Assembly: GCA_964521625.1 (NCBI GenBank)
Contig: CAZFSM010000021.1
Span: 3,957 to 67,956, forward strand
Length of the DNA: 64,000 nucleotides
Source: UBA1444 sp964521625
GTDB lineage: Bacteria > Bacillota > Negativicutes > UBA1444
Direction: 5' to 3'
The translations under genes were made by a program, and so were the position numbers. The notes under the pieces are model-generated. The model was not told where the DNA came from. It did no database searches and saw only the letters and a program-made list of their open reading frames with translations. Below, in pieces: positions 1 through 9,935 of the stretch; the stretch's first letter is position 1; each line of letters starts with the position of its first letter.

Positions 1-491
1 TTTCGTTGAATCGCCTCGGTAAAACCCCTGAAAAAATTCAACAACCGCTTTCGTTCCGGTTCTTTTAACAAATCACGCATGTCGGCGGAAAAGGAGTCAT
101 AGAAGTTCATATCCAGGTCGTCACAAATCCCCCGCATATAGTGATGTGCAGTATGATCAAAAAAGTGGATGGACGTCGTCAGGACCGCGGTATATTTCTG
201 CCGGAACGCATCGGTCGCAGACCTTTCGTGAATAAGCTCCACAAATCGTTTATATTGCGAATGGACCAGAAAGACGTACAGCGGAAAAGCCCAAATTATC
301 GCATCGGCGCTTTTTATTTCCTCCATGACCTCGCCAAATTTTTGTCCGTCCTTCTCGATTTGCCTGACCTGCTGGGCAATGTGAAGGATTTTTAGCGTAT
401 GCTCCGGGTTTGCTTTTTGCAGGAAAGCGATATATTGCATGGTCGCGCTGAGTTCCCCTTTGGGGCTGCCGTTCAAGACAACAATTTTCAT
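1..491 (-). CDS. NAD(P)H-dependent FMN reductase / flavodoxin-fold protein, 3' end cut by window edge
   Basis: About 163 codons are visible and the frame runs open off the left edge, so the C-terminus is missing. The N-terminus reads KIVVLNGSPKG, the phosphate-binding loop of flavodoxin-fold FMN reductases, followed by a second flavin-contact segment (DAIIWAFPLYVFLVHS). Family members are soluble NAD(P)H:FMN or quinone reductases of about 180-280 residues. Two ATGs lie back to back (494 and 491). GAGGTG sits only 2 bases from the first but 5 from the second, so I chose 491. The stop of this gene is unseen, so its operon partners are unknown. The family is reasonably sure, the substrate is not. 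Confidence 0.7.
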   Translation of the reverse strand, partial: MKIVVLNGSPKGELSATMQYIAFLQKANPEHTLKILHIAQQVRQIEKDGQKFGEVMEEIKSADAIIWAFPLYVFLVHSQYKRFVELIHERSATDAFRQKYTAVLTTSIHFFDHTAHHYMRGICDDLDMNFYDSFSADMRDLLKEPERKRLLNFFRGFTEAIQR

Positions 492-590
492 CATAACACC
501 TCGCCGTCTTCAGAGATTTGTGCAGTCAAAGAGGACGACTGCCGGGAGTATGGGGCAACTAGCTGAACGTCTGCTGTCACCTCAACGCCC

Positions 591-2558
591 CTATATACGG
601 AACTTCGAGACTGCCGTTTGAAGTTCCTGCGCCAGTTTTGCCAAAGCCTGACTGGAGGCGGCTATTTCTTCCATAGCGGCGGATTGTTCTTCGGTGGCAG
701 CCGATACGTTCTGAGTTTCAGCGGCAGCATTCCGACTGAGTTGTTCAACTTCCTTGATAAAATTGACGATGCGTTGGCTACCGACAGCAGCTTCGCTAAT
801 AGCTTTGGCGATATTATTGACCTGCTCCGTCACCTGACCAATCTGTCCGCTGATTGCGCCAAAGTTTGCGCCGGCTACATTGACCAGTTCCACGCCCTGG
901 TAAATTTTACTGATGGATGTGTCAATAGCCCCGACCACATTGTTGATACTATTATGGTTACTGCCAACCAGCGTTTTGATTTGATGCGCAGCATGTTCTG
1001 ACTGCTCTGCCAATTTTCGCACCTCTTCAGCAACGACCGCGAACCCCCGTCCCTGTTCGCCGGCTCGAGCTGCTTCGATAGCGGCATTTAGGGCCAAGAG
1101 ATTCGTCTGTCCGGCAATGGTCGAGATCAGGCCCACAATTTCACCGATTTGAGCGGAGCTTGTCTTGAGTTCTTCCGCCGCAACCTGTGCCTGTTTTGCG
1201 CCCACACTAACCTCGCCCATCTGGGCCACGGCACGGTCAACCGACAGTTTCCCTTCCACCGCCGCTTTGGCGGTCTGACCGGACATCACTGCCATTTCGC
1301 TGGCTGTGGCTGAAACTTCTTCCATGGTCGCAGAAATTTCTTGCACGATGGCTGAAGTTTCATTGACAGCGCCGACCTGTTTTTCGCTGCCGCGCGCAAC
1401 CTGCTGGATGGAAGCAGCGATGTTGCCGGAGGCATCTGCAGACTGCTGTGCGCCAGCGGTCAGTTCTTCGGAAGACGCAGCCAGTTGCTCGGCCGAATGC
1501 GACACTTGCCGGATCATGACGCGCAAGCCTTCCCGCATTTGGTTCAAGGCATCACTCACCCGACCCACTTCGTCAGAAGACTCATGCTGGATGGCTGAGC
1601 TGAAGTCGCCTTTGCCAAATTGCACCGCGTTCTCAGTCATGATTGCCAACGGGCGGAACATCCGTCCAAATAACCACCAAGACAAACCAATCGACAGAGC
1701 AAGCGCGATGAACATGATCGCTCCGGCTTGTTTCAAACTGTCGTAAAAACTGCCAAAGGTTTCGGACTCTGGCACAACAAGACCCAGATACCATCCGGCC
1801 CCGGGAATCGCAGAGACTGTGGCTATCGTCTGAGTCCCCGTCATACTCAGATACTTGATCACTGCCTTCGAGTTTTGCCTGGCGAGGTTTTGCGGCCCCT
1901 CCGGCACTGTTTTTCCCTCATCTACCAATTTAGCATCCTTATGGGCAATAAGTTTCATATCGGCCCCAAACAATGCGGCATATCCGGTCTCGCCGATTTT
2001 GACATTCTTCACCCGGTCCTGCACTGCCTTGATGTCAACGGTGAGTCCCAGCATACCTTGCATTCGGCCATCCGCACCTTTTATCGGATAGGCCAGGATA
2101 AAAATAGACGCTCCTGTGTTTCGGCTCTTGATAACAGAAGACGAAACAAAATCCTTTCCTGCTGCGATTTCTTTGAAATAGGCGCGGTCAGTGAAGTCGA
2201 CGCCCATCAGTTGCTGGTTGAAAGGGTAAATGTGCGTCAGTTTCCCTGCCGCATTCAACAGAAAGACCGACTCAAAGCCTGGTGTTTTTTGTTGCAGATA
2301 GCTTAGGAGGCTCTGTACTTCATCAAATGTTCCTCTTACGAGCGCCGGATTTGCAGCTAACGTCGATCCTGCGTTTTTCACGCCGCTATACCAGACAGCC
2401 GACTCTCCTGCCAGCATATCGACTTGATTACGAAGGTTGATCTCTGTCTGCTCAACAGTGTCGACATACATTTCCCGTAGGATGACACCAGCCACGCATA
2501 ATGTTGTGACAAGAAGAACCAGCACAAGTCCGCCGACGAATTTAGTCTTTAAGTTCAT
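591..2558 (-). CDS. Methyl-accepting chemotaxis protein with extracellular dCache domain
   Basis: A 655-residue transmembrane chemoreceptor. One membrane segment lies near residues 6-28, then a periplasmic double-Cache sensor (about 30-275, with the FLLNAAGKLTHIYPFNQQ and FILAYPIKGADG stretches typical of dCache_1), a second membrane helix near 285-305, a HAMP domain, and a long cytoplasmic signalling coiled coil. The receptor hairpin tip, INLLALNAAIEAARAGEQGRG-like, is near residues 490-515 and is well conserved. dCache receptors of this type usually bind amino acids or small carboxylates, but the ligand cannot be read here. The longest frame starts at a TTG (2582), but ATG 2558 has AGGAGG nine bases upstream and is preferred. 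It appears to be a stand-alone gene, 45 bases downstream of the GGDEF-EAL gene. Confidence 0.93.
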   Translation of the reverse strand: MNLKTKFVGGLVLVLLVTTLCVAGVILREMYVDTVEQTEINLRNQVDMLAGESAVWYSGVKNAGSTLAANPALVRGTFDEVQSLLSYLQQKTPGFESVFLLNAAGKLTHIYPFNQQLMGVDFTDRAYFKEIAAGKDFVSSSVIKSRNTGASIFILAYPIKGADGRMQGMLGLTVDIKAVQDRVKNVKIGETGYAALFGADMKLIAHKDAKLVDEGKTVPEGPQNLARQNSKAVIKYLSMTGTQTIATVSAIPGAGWYLGLVVPESETFGSFYDSLKQAGAIMFIALALSIGLSWWLFGRMFRPLAIMTENAVQFGKGDFSSAIQHESSDEVGRVSDALNQMREGLRVMIRQVSHSAEQLAASSEELTAGAQQSADASGNIAASIQQVARGSEKQVGAVNETSAIVQEISATMEEVSATASEMAVMSGQTAKAAVEGKLSVDRAVAQMGEVSVGAKQAQVAAEELKTSSAQIGEIVGLISTIAGQTNLLALNAAIEAARAGEQGRGFAVVAEEVRKLAEQSEHAAHQIKTLVGSNHNSINNVVGAIDTSISKIYQGVELVNVAGANFGAISGQIGQVTEQVNNIAKAISEAAVGSQRIVNFIKEVEQLSRNAAAETQNVSAATEEQSAAMEEIAASSQALAKLAQELQTAVSKFRI

Positions 2559-2602
2559 TCCCTTTTGCCTCCTTCGTATCAATCAACCTTCAGAAACTTT
2601 CG

Positions 2603-5600
2603 TCATGAATGTATTAAAAACCTAATGGCTTCTTCCTCTGGCATCGGCCTGCTGAACCAATACCCCTGCACGTAGTCGCAATCAGACTGATTGAGCTTCT
2701 CCAGTTGCGACTCTGTCTCCACGCCTTCCGCCACTACTTTCAGTTTCATCACGTGAGCCATGTCTATAATTGACCGGGTTAGTCCCTCCTGGATCTTATT
2801 TTCAAGTATTTTGTCGATAAATCTTTTGTCGATTTTGAGAGTTCCCACCGGAAGGTTAAGCAGGTATGTCAATGATGAAAACCCTGTTCCAAAATCATCA
2901 AGAGAGAGACGTACCCCCAAAGCACTCAGCTCGACCAATATTCGAGTGGCGTCCTCAAGTGACTCAATAAAAATATTTTCTGTCATCTCCAATTCCAGCT
3001 GTTCCGGTTTGATGCCTGTGTCGTAAATACATCGATGCACCATATCGATAAAGTCTTTTGCCACAAGTTGACACGGAGAAACATTCACCGCGACATGAAC
3101 ATTCTGGTGGCCCATATCTGACAGCTTTCTGGCAAAACGGCACGCCTCTTCGGTCACCCATTGACCGATCGAATGAATCAGACCGCTTTGCTCTGCGAGC
3201 GGAATGAATCGGGTAGGCGAAACTAAACCGTGTTCAAGACTGTTCCAGCGTAATAGAGCTTCAAAACCGATTACTTTGTTGCCTTCCTTCAACGATACCA
3301 TCGGCTGATAATGCAGAGAAAGTTCGCCTCGTTCCTGGGCATTGCGTAAAGAATTGGTCATAATAAGTTTCGCATATGCATCTCTGAACATTGCCGGTTC
3401 ATAGAACCTCCAACAGTTTCTACCGGCCGACTTGGCAGCGTACATTGCTTTGTCGGCATTTTTCAATATATCCTCTGCATTTTCTCCATCATCAGGATAG
3501 AGCGCGACACCCACACTGGCTGACATATGGATTTTTCGCCCTGCCACCTCATACTCCCTTTGGGAATCACTCACAAGCTGTCGGGCAATATTGGCAATGT
3601 GGTTCCGGTCAGCTTCACCTGAAAGAATGGCAACAAATTCATCGCCTCCGACTCGGGCCATAAAGGTTTCCGGACCGAAGATTCCCCCAATTTTTTCTGC
3701 GACAGCCATGATGACTCTATCACCGCAAGAATGACCCAAACTGTCGTTGACCGTTTTTAGGTCATCCAGGTCGATAAAGAAGATTGCGCCGCTGTACTCT
3801 CCGGAACGTGCTTTTTCAGTCTCTTCTTTTAGACGAATGTTCAGGTATGCTCTATTGGGCAGCCCTGTAAGTGAGTCGTGTAAAGCCTGATACTTTGTCT
3901 TTTGGTGCGATAGTGCATTCTTAACGGCAATGGCCGCAATGGTCGCAAACTGTTCAAATATGGCAAGTTTTTCGGCTTCTATTACTAAAGATTTCTCAAA
4001 AAGTGCCATCCCGATACTACCGATTGTTTCCCCTTCAATATTCAGCGGCGCCTGCATAATCGCAGTCACTTCTTCAACAAATTCTCCCGCCAAACGATGC
4101 GGCCAGTTGGCATAGTCATTGATAACCACTGGTCTGCCGTTTCGTAGGATTTCACCCATAATACCCTTCCCGCCAAAGTTTATCGTCATGCCGTTCATGG
4201 ATTCATAGCGCCCTGAAACGCATTTGAAAAGCGTGCTTTTACCGTCTTTTTCAAACAATTGGATGAATCCGTCCGGAATTCCCATGAAAGATGTTGCTTG
4301 ATACAAAATGTTTTGCAAAACTTTGTCAATATCCAGCTCATTCACCAAGGAAGCTGATGTTTCGGCAAGTTTCTGCAGGAGCAAGTTCTGGTACGAAATT
4401 TTCTGACCAGCATAGGCCCTCTCCAGCGCTATAGAAGTCAAATTGCCAAATTGCTGAAAACTTTCCAGTTCATCAGAGGTTATCGGGTGAACGTCATCCT
4501 GCCAATTCGCGACAAGCACACCTTTTACCGCTCCAGCTTGTTTAAGCGGCATCATGAGGACAGTTGTCAGCCTTTCTATCAGATGCTCTCTGACGGGGTA
4601 TGGGTATTGGCAATAGTTCTCTACATATTTGATCTCGCCGCTCCGGCAGACTTCGCTTAGCAGACCCTCATTCGTAGACCTCGCCTGCATTTGAAACACA
4701 CGATTAGCGCCGGAAGTGTGACGAAGAATGATTTCCCCGCCACTCGCATCTATCAGCCCGATATACCCTCCAGGAGCGCCGACCAGCGTAATAGCTTCAT
4801 GCAGGATAAGCTCCAGAAGCTCATGGACGTCTTCGGCGGAGTTCGTTATCAAGCCGGTTGTGGCCCAATATTGTTTTTCCCTTCTCATGAGTTCCTGTTC
4901 CTTTTGTTTCCTGATATCGACCTCTATTGCCAAAGTTCGGTTTGCTTGCTCCAAAGAGTTATTCATGCCCGTTAACATTTGATTGAGTGAAGAAATCTCT
5001 TCGATCATGGCAATTATTTCTTCGTTCTGGGCCTGGAGTTCTTGAGTCCTTTCCTGCACTGTGTTTTCCAAGGTTTCATGATAGGCTTCCGCCTTGTCGA
5101 TCAGGTTGTTGATCAGCCGGGCCACGCCGGAAAACTTATCGTGTCCGGCAACAGGAAGGCGAAAACGAGACCGCTCTTTTACATCAATTCGCCCAATGCC
5201 TTCATGAATGCAAGCTAACGGCCGAATGACATACCTGGTGAAGAAACCGAACAAACACATCAAAATAAATACCGAAGTCGCCAATACGAGTAGAAATCCC
5301 CGAGTCATCTGCTCTTTGGTCTTGAAATAATCGTCAATTGAAACAAAGCTGCCCAAAATCCAGGAAGTGTTGTTAATCCTCTGATAAGCGACAAAGCCGT
5401 CCCTGCCCTGCAGATTTTGCCTGACCACTGCGTTCGGTCCTTGCGCTTGCAGTTGGGATATGAAGGCATATTCTTCCCCCAACTGCATGGGGCCGTTGCT
5501 GAATTCGCAGATCAAATCAGGCCAAGCCAACATCCTGTTGTTGCCGTCCAGCAAAAATGAAAAACCTGTCTCATCAACTTTTTTCCTCGACACCAGTTTC

Positions 5601-6148
5601 ATGACGGTCCGAACAGACACGTCGCCTCCAAGAACGCCAATCAAGGTTCCTTGCGCATTATACAAAGGTTTGGCGATGGTCACAATAACATCGTCCTTGC
5701 TGGCGTTCAAGAAAGCTTCCGTGATAATCAGCCTGTTTTTCGAGATGGCGGCGATGTACCAAGGTCTTTTACGCAGATCCAAGCCGGCTGGTGGTTGCCA
5801 ACCGCGCGAATTGAACATCTCATTACCGGCACTGACAAAATATAGAGAAGCGAAATCAGGATTGATGTTTTGCAATGCTTTCAAGTACGCCAAAACATCT
5901 TTGCGGTCCCAATCCTTTAACTCAATAAATTGCCCTGCGCTATGGATCACTTGCGACTGCTGGGACAACCATCCTTCAATTTCTTCATTAAGAACGTCAA
6001 GTGACACGCCAACCATTTTTTTCGCATTTTCATAAATCAAGGCCCTGTAGTGGTTATGTTGGGCAAAAAGACCAAGCGCGACTGCAATAATGACCGCGAC
6101 AACGAGAATAATGAATTTTTTATATTCATTTCGCATACTATTAATCAT
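2603..6148 (-). CDS. dCache-GAF-GAF-GGDEF-EAL cyclic-di-GMP signalling protein
   Basis: A membrane-bound 1181-residue protein. In order: a transmembrane helix (about 10-30), periplasmic dCache sensor, second helix near 285-310, HAMP-like and coiled-coil linker, two GAF domains (about 430-580 and 600-750), GGDEF (about 770-930) and EAL (940-1180). The cyclase motif GGDEF is intact. No RxxD inhibitory site is present at the expected place five residues upstream, so feedback inhibition is probably absent. The phosphodiesterase motifs are all kept: FEALLRW, VAVNVSP, EMTEN, DDFGTGFSSL, KIDKRF and VAEGVE. Both making and breaking c-di-GMP are therefore possible. A TTG at 6178 opens the longest frame, but ATG 6148 has GGAG five bases upstream. 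Confidence 0.93.
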   Translation of the reverse strand: MINSMRNEYKKFIILVVAVIIAVALGLFAQHNHYRALIYENAKKMVGVSLDVLNEEIEGWLSQQSQVIHSAGQFIELKDWDRKDVLAYLKALQNINPDFASLYFVSAGNEMFNSRGWQPPAGLDLRKRPWYIAAISKNRLIITEAFLNASKDDVIVTIAKPLYNAQGTLIGVLGGDVSVRTVMKLVSRKKVDETGFSFLLDGNNRMLAWPDLICEFSNGPMQLGEEYAFISQLQAQGPNAVVRQNLQGRDGFVAYQRINNTSWILGSFVSIDDYFKTKEQMTRGFLLVLATSVFILMCLFGFFTRYVIRPLACIHEGIGRIDVKERSRFRLPVAGHDKFSGVARLINNLIDKAEAYHETLENTVQERTQELQAQNEEIIAMIEEISSLNQMLTGMNNSLEQANRTLAIEVDIRKQKEQELMRREKQYWATTGLITNSAEDVHELLELILHEAITLVGAPGGYIGLIDASGGEIILRHTSGANRVFQMQARSTNEGLLSEVCRSGEIKYVENYCQYPYPVREHLIERLTTVLMMPLKQAGAVKGVLVANWQDDVHPITSDELESFQQFGNLTSIALERAYAGQKISYQNLLLQKLAETSASLVNELDIDKVLQNILYQATSFMGIPDGFIQLFEKDGKSTLFKCVSGRYESMNGMTINFGGKGIMGEILRNGRPVVINDYANWPHRLAGEFVEEVTAIMQAPLNIEGETIGSIGMALFEKSLVIEAEKLAIFEQFATIAAIAVKNALSHQKTKYQALHDSLTGLPNRAYLNIRLKEETEKARSGEYSGAIFFIDLDDLKTVNDSLGHSCGDRVIMAVAEKIGGIFGPETFMARVGGDEFVAILSGEADRNHIANIARQLVSDSQREYEVAGRKIHMSASVGVALYPDDGENAEDILKNADKAMYAAKSAGRNCWRFYEPAMFRDAYAKLIMTNSLRNAQERGELSLHYQPMVSLKEGNKVIGFEALLRWNSLEHGLVSPTRFIPLAEQSGLIHSIGQWVTEEACRFARKLSDMGHQNVHVAVNVSPCQLVAKDFIDMVHRCIYDTGIKPEQLELEMTENIFIESLEDATRILVELSALGVRLSLDDFGTGFSSLTYLLNLPVGTLKIDKRFIDKILENKIQEGLTRSIIDMAHVMKLKVVAEGVETESQLEKLNQSDCDYVQGYWFSRPMPEEEAIRFLIHS

Positions 6149-6307
6149 CACGACTCCATACTTCCATACTACAGACAAAAGCGCTTATTATTCTCTGCAC
6201 AAGAAAACAAAAATAAGCCGCTAGGCTTAAATGATGCTAAGCGCAGAATATGCAGTTCTCTACCATTTCCGCTTCCTCAGGCCTTGTGATTAAATCGCCC
6301 GCAGTAC

Positions 6308-6346
6308 AAAAAAAAATAATCCTGCACGCTGATAGTACAAGATTAT
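6308..6346 (-). terminator. Rho-independent terminator after the YesN/kinase operon
   Basis: On the minus strand a 12-bp stem (ATAATCTTGTAC / GTGCAGGATTAT, two G-U pairs) at 6316-6346 is followed by eight or nine T residues. It lies 31 bases past the stop of the response regulator at 6377 and fits termination of that operon before the GGDEF-EAL gene. Confidence 0.85.
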
Positions 6347-6376
6347 GCGATATCTGTTAATGAAACATATATAGTT

Positions 6377-7510
6377 TTACCCCTGAAAATCTTTAGATAA
6401 TGTTATCGGATCAATACACGCGGCTAAATCTCTATATGCAGTCGGCGAATATGTCGTGTGCTTTTTAAACTGTCTGCTAAAGTACTCGGCATCCTTATAC
6501 CCCAGTTCGGAGGCAATTTCACGCACTTCTATTCCGCCTTGATTGAGCAGCTTCTTTGCCCTTTCCATTTTCAGGCCTGTAATATAGTTGCCGAGAGTCA
6601 TTCCCGTTTTATCCTTGAATGCCTGGCTGATATAGCAACGGTTGATAAATAGGCTCACAGAAATATCTCTGGCAGAAAACTCTTTCCCAATGTTTTCAAG
6701 TACATACCGTGACACTTGTCTGACCAATGGACCGTGTCTTTCAATACATTTAAATTTATTGGCCAAATCCATTATTTTTCTGACAACATTGGTAAAAGCA
6801 GCGATGAGTTGTTTCGGTTCTCGTAATCGCCCAGTTTCATGCAATGTGATTTGACGTAAGTCAACAAACTTCTCGATCCATATCGCTTGTTCCCTCAATG
6901 TGTCCCGCGCTTCTTGCAGAATGTTTTCCAATACGGTCTCCGCCCGATTTACATCCTGCGAAAAAGCAGTCAGCAGCTTTTCAGCCACAACTCCGGCCAT
7001 CTCAATGCTTTTGCTGTCGACAGCGCGGATATATTCTTTCAATATACCTATTTCATTAACTGGAAGCAGAATCATTGCCTCACTGACTCGCGCGCGGTCC
7101 TCTGTAATCCTTAACGACTTCAAGTACTGACCCGTCCTGTGCAGTAAGTGCACCAAGTCTTCCTCGACAATCGGCTTAACCAAATAATCAAAAGCACCGT
7201 GTATAAGTCCTTGTTTGGCATAACGGAATTCGGTGTGTTCACTGAGAAAAACGACACAAGGCGCTAGTTTTTGCTCAATGATCGCCATCAACAGCTCGAT
7301 ACCGTCCATTTTAGGCATGCGAATGTCGGTGAGAACCAGATCAAAAGGTTCGGCTGCCAATTTTTGCATAGCATCCGAGCCGTCACTTGCTTCGTCTGCA
7401 ATGATAAAACCGCTGGGCACACCCCAGATTTTCATCCTTTTCAATTGTCTGCGAATCACCCAGTCATCGTCAACCGCTAAAACTCTAAACACTGCTTTCA
7501 GTTGCCCCAT
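6377..7510 (-). CDS. YesN-family response regulator (REC + AraC-type HTH)
   Basis: A 377-residue DNA-binding response regulator. The receiver domain (about 10-130) has the acidic pocket VLAVDDD, the phospho-acceptor in DLVLTDIRMPKMDG and the conserved lysine in YLVKPI. A helical linker of about 130 residues follows. The C-terminal 100 residues carry two AraC-type helix-turn-helix motifs (DISVSLFINRCYISQAFK and REIASELGYKDAEYFSRQF). The gene overlaps the 3' end of the upstream kinase gene by 26 bases, so the two are co-transcribed and very likely a cognate pair. The start is uncertain: GTG 7525 and ATG 7510 both lack a good SD site, which suggests translational coupling. YesN relatives often control carbohydrate or carboxylate uptake genes, but no target is visible here. 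Confidence 0.9.
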   Translation of the reverse strand: MGQLKAVFRVLAVDDDWVIRRQLKRMKIWGVPSGFIIADEASDGSDAMQKLAAEPFDLVLTDIRMPKMDGIELLMAIIEQKLAPCVVFLSEHTEFRYAKQGLIHGAFDYLVKPIVEEDLVHLLHRTGQYLKSLRITEDRARVSEAMILLPVNEIGILKEYIRAVDSKSIEMAGVVAEKLLTAFSQDVNRAETVLENILQEARDTLREQAIWIEKFVDLRQITLHETGRLREPKQLIAAFTNVVRKIMDLANKFKCIERHGPLVRQVSRYVLENIGKEFSARDISVSLFINRCYISQAFKDKTGMTLGNYITGLKMERAKKLLNQGGIEVREIASELGYKDAEYFSRQFKKHTTYSPTAYRDLAACIDPITLSKDFQG

Positions 7511-9533
7511 TTTTTGATATTGCACTTGTTGGCAGCGTGAAATTTACCGTGGCCCCTTCATTCACTTTGCCTTCCATCCAGCATTTTCCGCCATGTTTTT
7601 CAATAATTGCACGAACAGTTGCAAGACCGATACCGAATCCTTTGAATTCGCTGGACGAATGTAGCCGCTGGAATATGCCAAAAAGTTTGCCCGCGAACCG
7701 CATGTCAAATCCTGCCCCATTATCCTGAATAGAAAAGATAATAACCTCTGGTGTCTTCCGATATTTCATTTTGATTATGGCTCGCTCTTTTCTCTGCGTG
7801 TATTTCAAGGCATTTGAAAGCATATTGGTGATTGCTTCTCGAAGCAGCACCCTGTCGGCTTGAACGCGGGGCAGATCTTCCTGAATCTCGAAAATAATAT
7901 TTCTTCCGGAATAGACCACCAGCAAATCTGAGCAAATGTCTTCCACTAGATCAGCCATATTAACAGTTTCATGGATAATTTGCATTTTTGACGTCGTCGA
8001 ATATTCGAGCAGTTTATCGACCAATTCAATCGCTTCTTGAGCAATGGTTTCGACACTGCGGACCATCAATAGCCCTTCGTTGTTCAATTTGTCGGCGCAC
8101 TCTTCTTGCAAAATCTGACAATACCCGCCAATCGACCGGAGCGGCGCTTTGATGTCGTGAGACACAGTGTAGGTAAAATCCTCCAACTCCTTGGTCCTTT
8201 CAGCTACTCGGCGTTCCAGTTCTTCATTGGCCTTCTTAAGTTTGTTAATATCTCTCACAATCCCGACCGCCCGAACGGGCTTGCCAGTAATACTATCAAA
8301 TATTCGCTTTTTGCAGATACTCACCCACAACCAATCACTGTTAGGAAGACGAAGACGAACAAGAACGTTTATAGTCTCATTACTTCCATCCAAAAGCTCT
8401 TGGGCAATCACTCTGTCCTCGGGATGCAAATGCTCTAAAAAGACACTGTATGAAAATGGCTGAAAAACTCCGAAGCGTTCTGCCCAACTCTGTGTCACAC
8501 GAATCATCTTTGTTTCATAGTCCAGTTCATATATTGCATCATTTGAAGATTCCATTGCTAGGCGAAACTTTTCATCGCTCAATCGTAAAGCTTCTTCGCG
8601 CTCTTTAATCGTTGTGATGTCCGTTAACGATCCAACAAGCCGGATGGGTTTGCCACAGGAATTATGGATAGCCTTGCCGCGGGAAAGAGTCCATTTCCAT
8701 CCGCCCTTGCCGTCGATTATCCTGTATTCAGCCTGATACCGATGCGTTCGGCCTTCCACATGGGCAGCCAAAGCTGCTGCCCTTCCCTCTCTATCGTCCG
8801 GATGAACAACAAATCTTACGTATTCATCTATATTGGTTACTTTAAAGAAGTTCCGCTCATCCCATATTTCAGGGAAAAAAATATATTTTCCGGTAACAAG
8901 ATCAACATCAAACAAGGTGTTCTCTGACGCATCCACTGCAAATTGAAATCTTTTTTCGCTTTGCTGCAACACTTCATGCATTTGCTTTAATTCTTTAACT
9001 TGCACAACCAAATCTTGCTGGGCAATTACCAAATCACTTGTTCGTTCGGCAACACGCTGCTCGAGTTTTTCGTTCATTTCCGCAAGTGACTTATTTAATG
9101 TAGTAATATTTTCATTGACACGAGCCAATTCCTCGGTCATCCGCTTTCGCTCGGTGATATCACGGCTGATCATCACTATGCTCGCAGGGGACCCGTCTGC
9201 ATTTCGAACAAACTCAGCATTCACTTCGATATCAATGATGCTTCCATCTGCTTTGATAAAACGATATTGGCCAGGTCCAGTAAAAATGCCCTGAAACATA
9301 AGTTCAATATTGAACTTAGCTCGTTCACGGTCTTCTTCGACCAAAAAATCCAAAACATTTTTCCCGATGTAATCTTCCGATTTAGTGCAGCCATGCAAAG
9401 CCAGTGCATTAGGTGACTCAAAAAGAATTTTTCCATCCAGATCAGTAAATGTGATGACATCCGGCGAAGCAGCAACTATGGATTCACAAAGTGTCTTTTC
9501 TGTTAAAAAGCCAGTGTTTTTAGTTATAGTCAT
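7485..9533 (-). CDS. Cytosolic PAS-PAS-PAS sensor histidine kinase
   Basis: A 682-residue kinase with no convincing membrane segment. Three PAS/PAC modules (about 10-130, 200-320 and 330-445) are separated by coiled coils of the EKLEQRVAERTSDL type. HisKA follows with the phosphorylated histidine in DFTYTVSHDIKAPLRSIGGY, a signature shared with phytochrome-like kinases. The ATPase domain has the N box AITNMLSNALKYT, G1 DNGAGFDM and G2 GFGIGLATVRAIIEKHGG. ATG 9533 has GGAGG six bases upstream, whereas the longer frame from 9578 has none. It is the first gene of a two-gene operon with the YesN-type regulator. A soluble, triple-PAS layout suggests sensing of an internal redox, ligand or light-like cue. 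Confidence 0.93.
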   Translation of the reverse strand: MTITKNTGFLTEKTLCESIVAASPDVITFTDLDGKILFESPNALALHGCTKSEDYIGKNVLDFLVEEDRERAKFNIELMFQGIFTGPGQYRFIKADGSIIDIEVNAEFVRNADGSPASIVMISRDITERKRMTEELARVNENITTLNKSLAEMNEKLEQRVAERTSDLVIAQQDLVVQVKELKQMHEVLQQSEKRFQFAVDASENTLFDVDLVTGKYIFFPEIWDERNFFKVTNIDEYVRFVVHPDDREGRAAALAAHVEGRTHRYQAEYRIIDGKGGWKWTLSRGKAIHNSCGKPIRLVGSLTDITTIKEREEALRLSDEKFRLAMESSNDAIYELDYETKMIRVTQSWAERFGVFQPFSYSVFLEHLHPEDRVIAQELLDGSNETINVLVRLRLPNSDWLWVSICKKRIFDSITGKPVRAVGIVRDINKLKKANEELERRVAERTKELEDFTYTVSHDIKAPLRSIGGYCQILQEECADKLNNEGLLMVRSVETIAQEAIELVDKLLEYSTTSKMQIIHETVNMADLVEDICSDLLVVYSGRNIIFEIQEDLPRVQADRVLLREAITNMLSNALKYTQRKERAIIKMKYRKTPEVIIFSIQDNGAGFDMRFAGKLFGIFQRLHSSSEFKGFGIGLATVRAIIEKHGGKCWMEGKVNEGATVNFTLPTSAISKNGATESSV

Positions 9534-9627
9534 CACACACCTCCGGATGGCTTTATCAATAATAGTGTATTCGAACATTTTTGCCTGTTTTTGTTGCGTT
9601 TTTTTCCTTTTCAGTCAATTTATTATT

Positions 9628-9885
9628 TTAGTTTATCGCAAACTGAAATGCAACAAGACTGCCTTTATTTCCGTACTTAATTTCGACCAGATCTCTACAA
9701 TTGTTTCCATTCCATTCCCGAAAATATCGCCCCCACGTGCCATTTGATAGAAAGGTGATACAAATACGCGAAATTGGAGTTTTGCGTAAAAGTTCGATCC
9801 CCCTAAATGCATTGGGTGCATCGCAATTATGTTGCTGTAGATTCATTAGATAAAATGTATTTGAAAGAACAAATAGAAGTTTCAT
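9628..9885 (-). CDS. Possible small orphan ORF (hypothetical or gene remnant)
   Basis: Within an otherwise gene-free 520-base gap (9534-10054), an 85-residue minus-strand frame begins MKLLFVLSNTFYLMNL and ends in a stretch with protein-like composition (FLSNGTWGRYFREWNG). No good SD precedes ATG 9885 and no family is recognised. It may be a small gene, a decayed fragment, or chance. The rest of this gap is AT-rich, holds a 15-bp palindrome (listed separately), and probably contains the promoter of the kinase operon, which I could not place. Confidence 0.2.
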   Translation of the reverse strand: MKLLFVLSNTFYLMNLQQHNCDAPNAFRGIELLRKTPISRICITFLSNGTWGRYFREWNGNNCRDLVEIKYGNKGSLVAFQFAIN

Positions 9886-9920
9886 CCGCAAGATTCCATA
9901 CGTCACCCGGAGCACTATCA

Positions 9921-9935
9921 TATCGTTAAACGATA
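9921..9935. promoter_or_regulatory. Perfect 15-bp palindrome, possible operator
   Basis: TATCGTTAAACGATA has two perfect 7-base arms around a central A. It lies in the intergenic gap between the TolC gene end and the kinase start, about 390 bases upstream of the latter. The form fits a dimeric repressor site, but no repressor can be assigned. Confidence 0.3.

Noticed and set aside
1306..2306. Plus-strand long open frames opposite the chemoreceptor and many similar frames elsewhere
   Set aside because: They mirror well-supported genes on the other strand, lack SD sites and show no family motifs.
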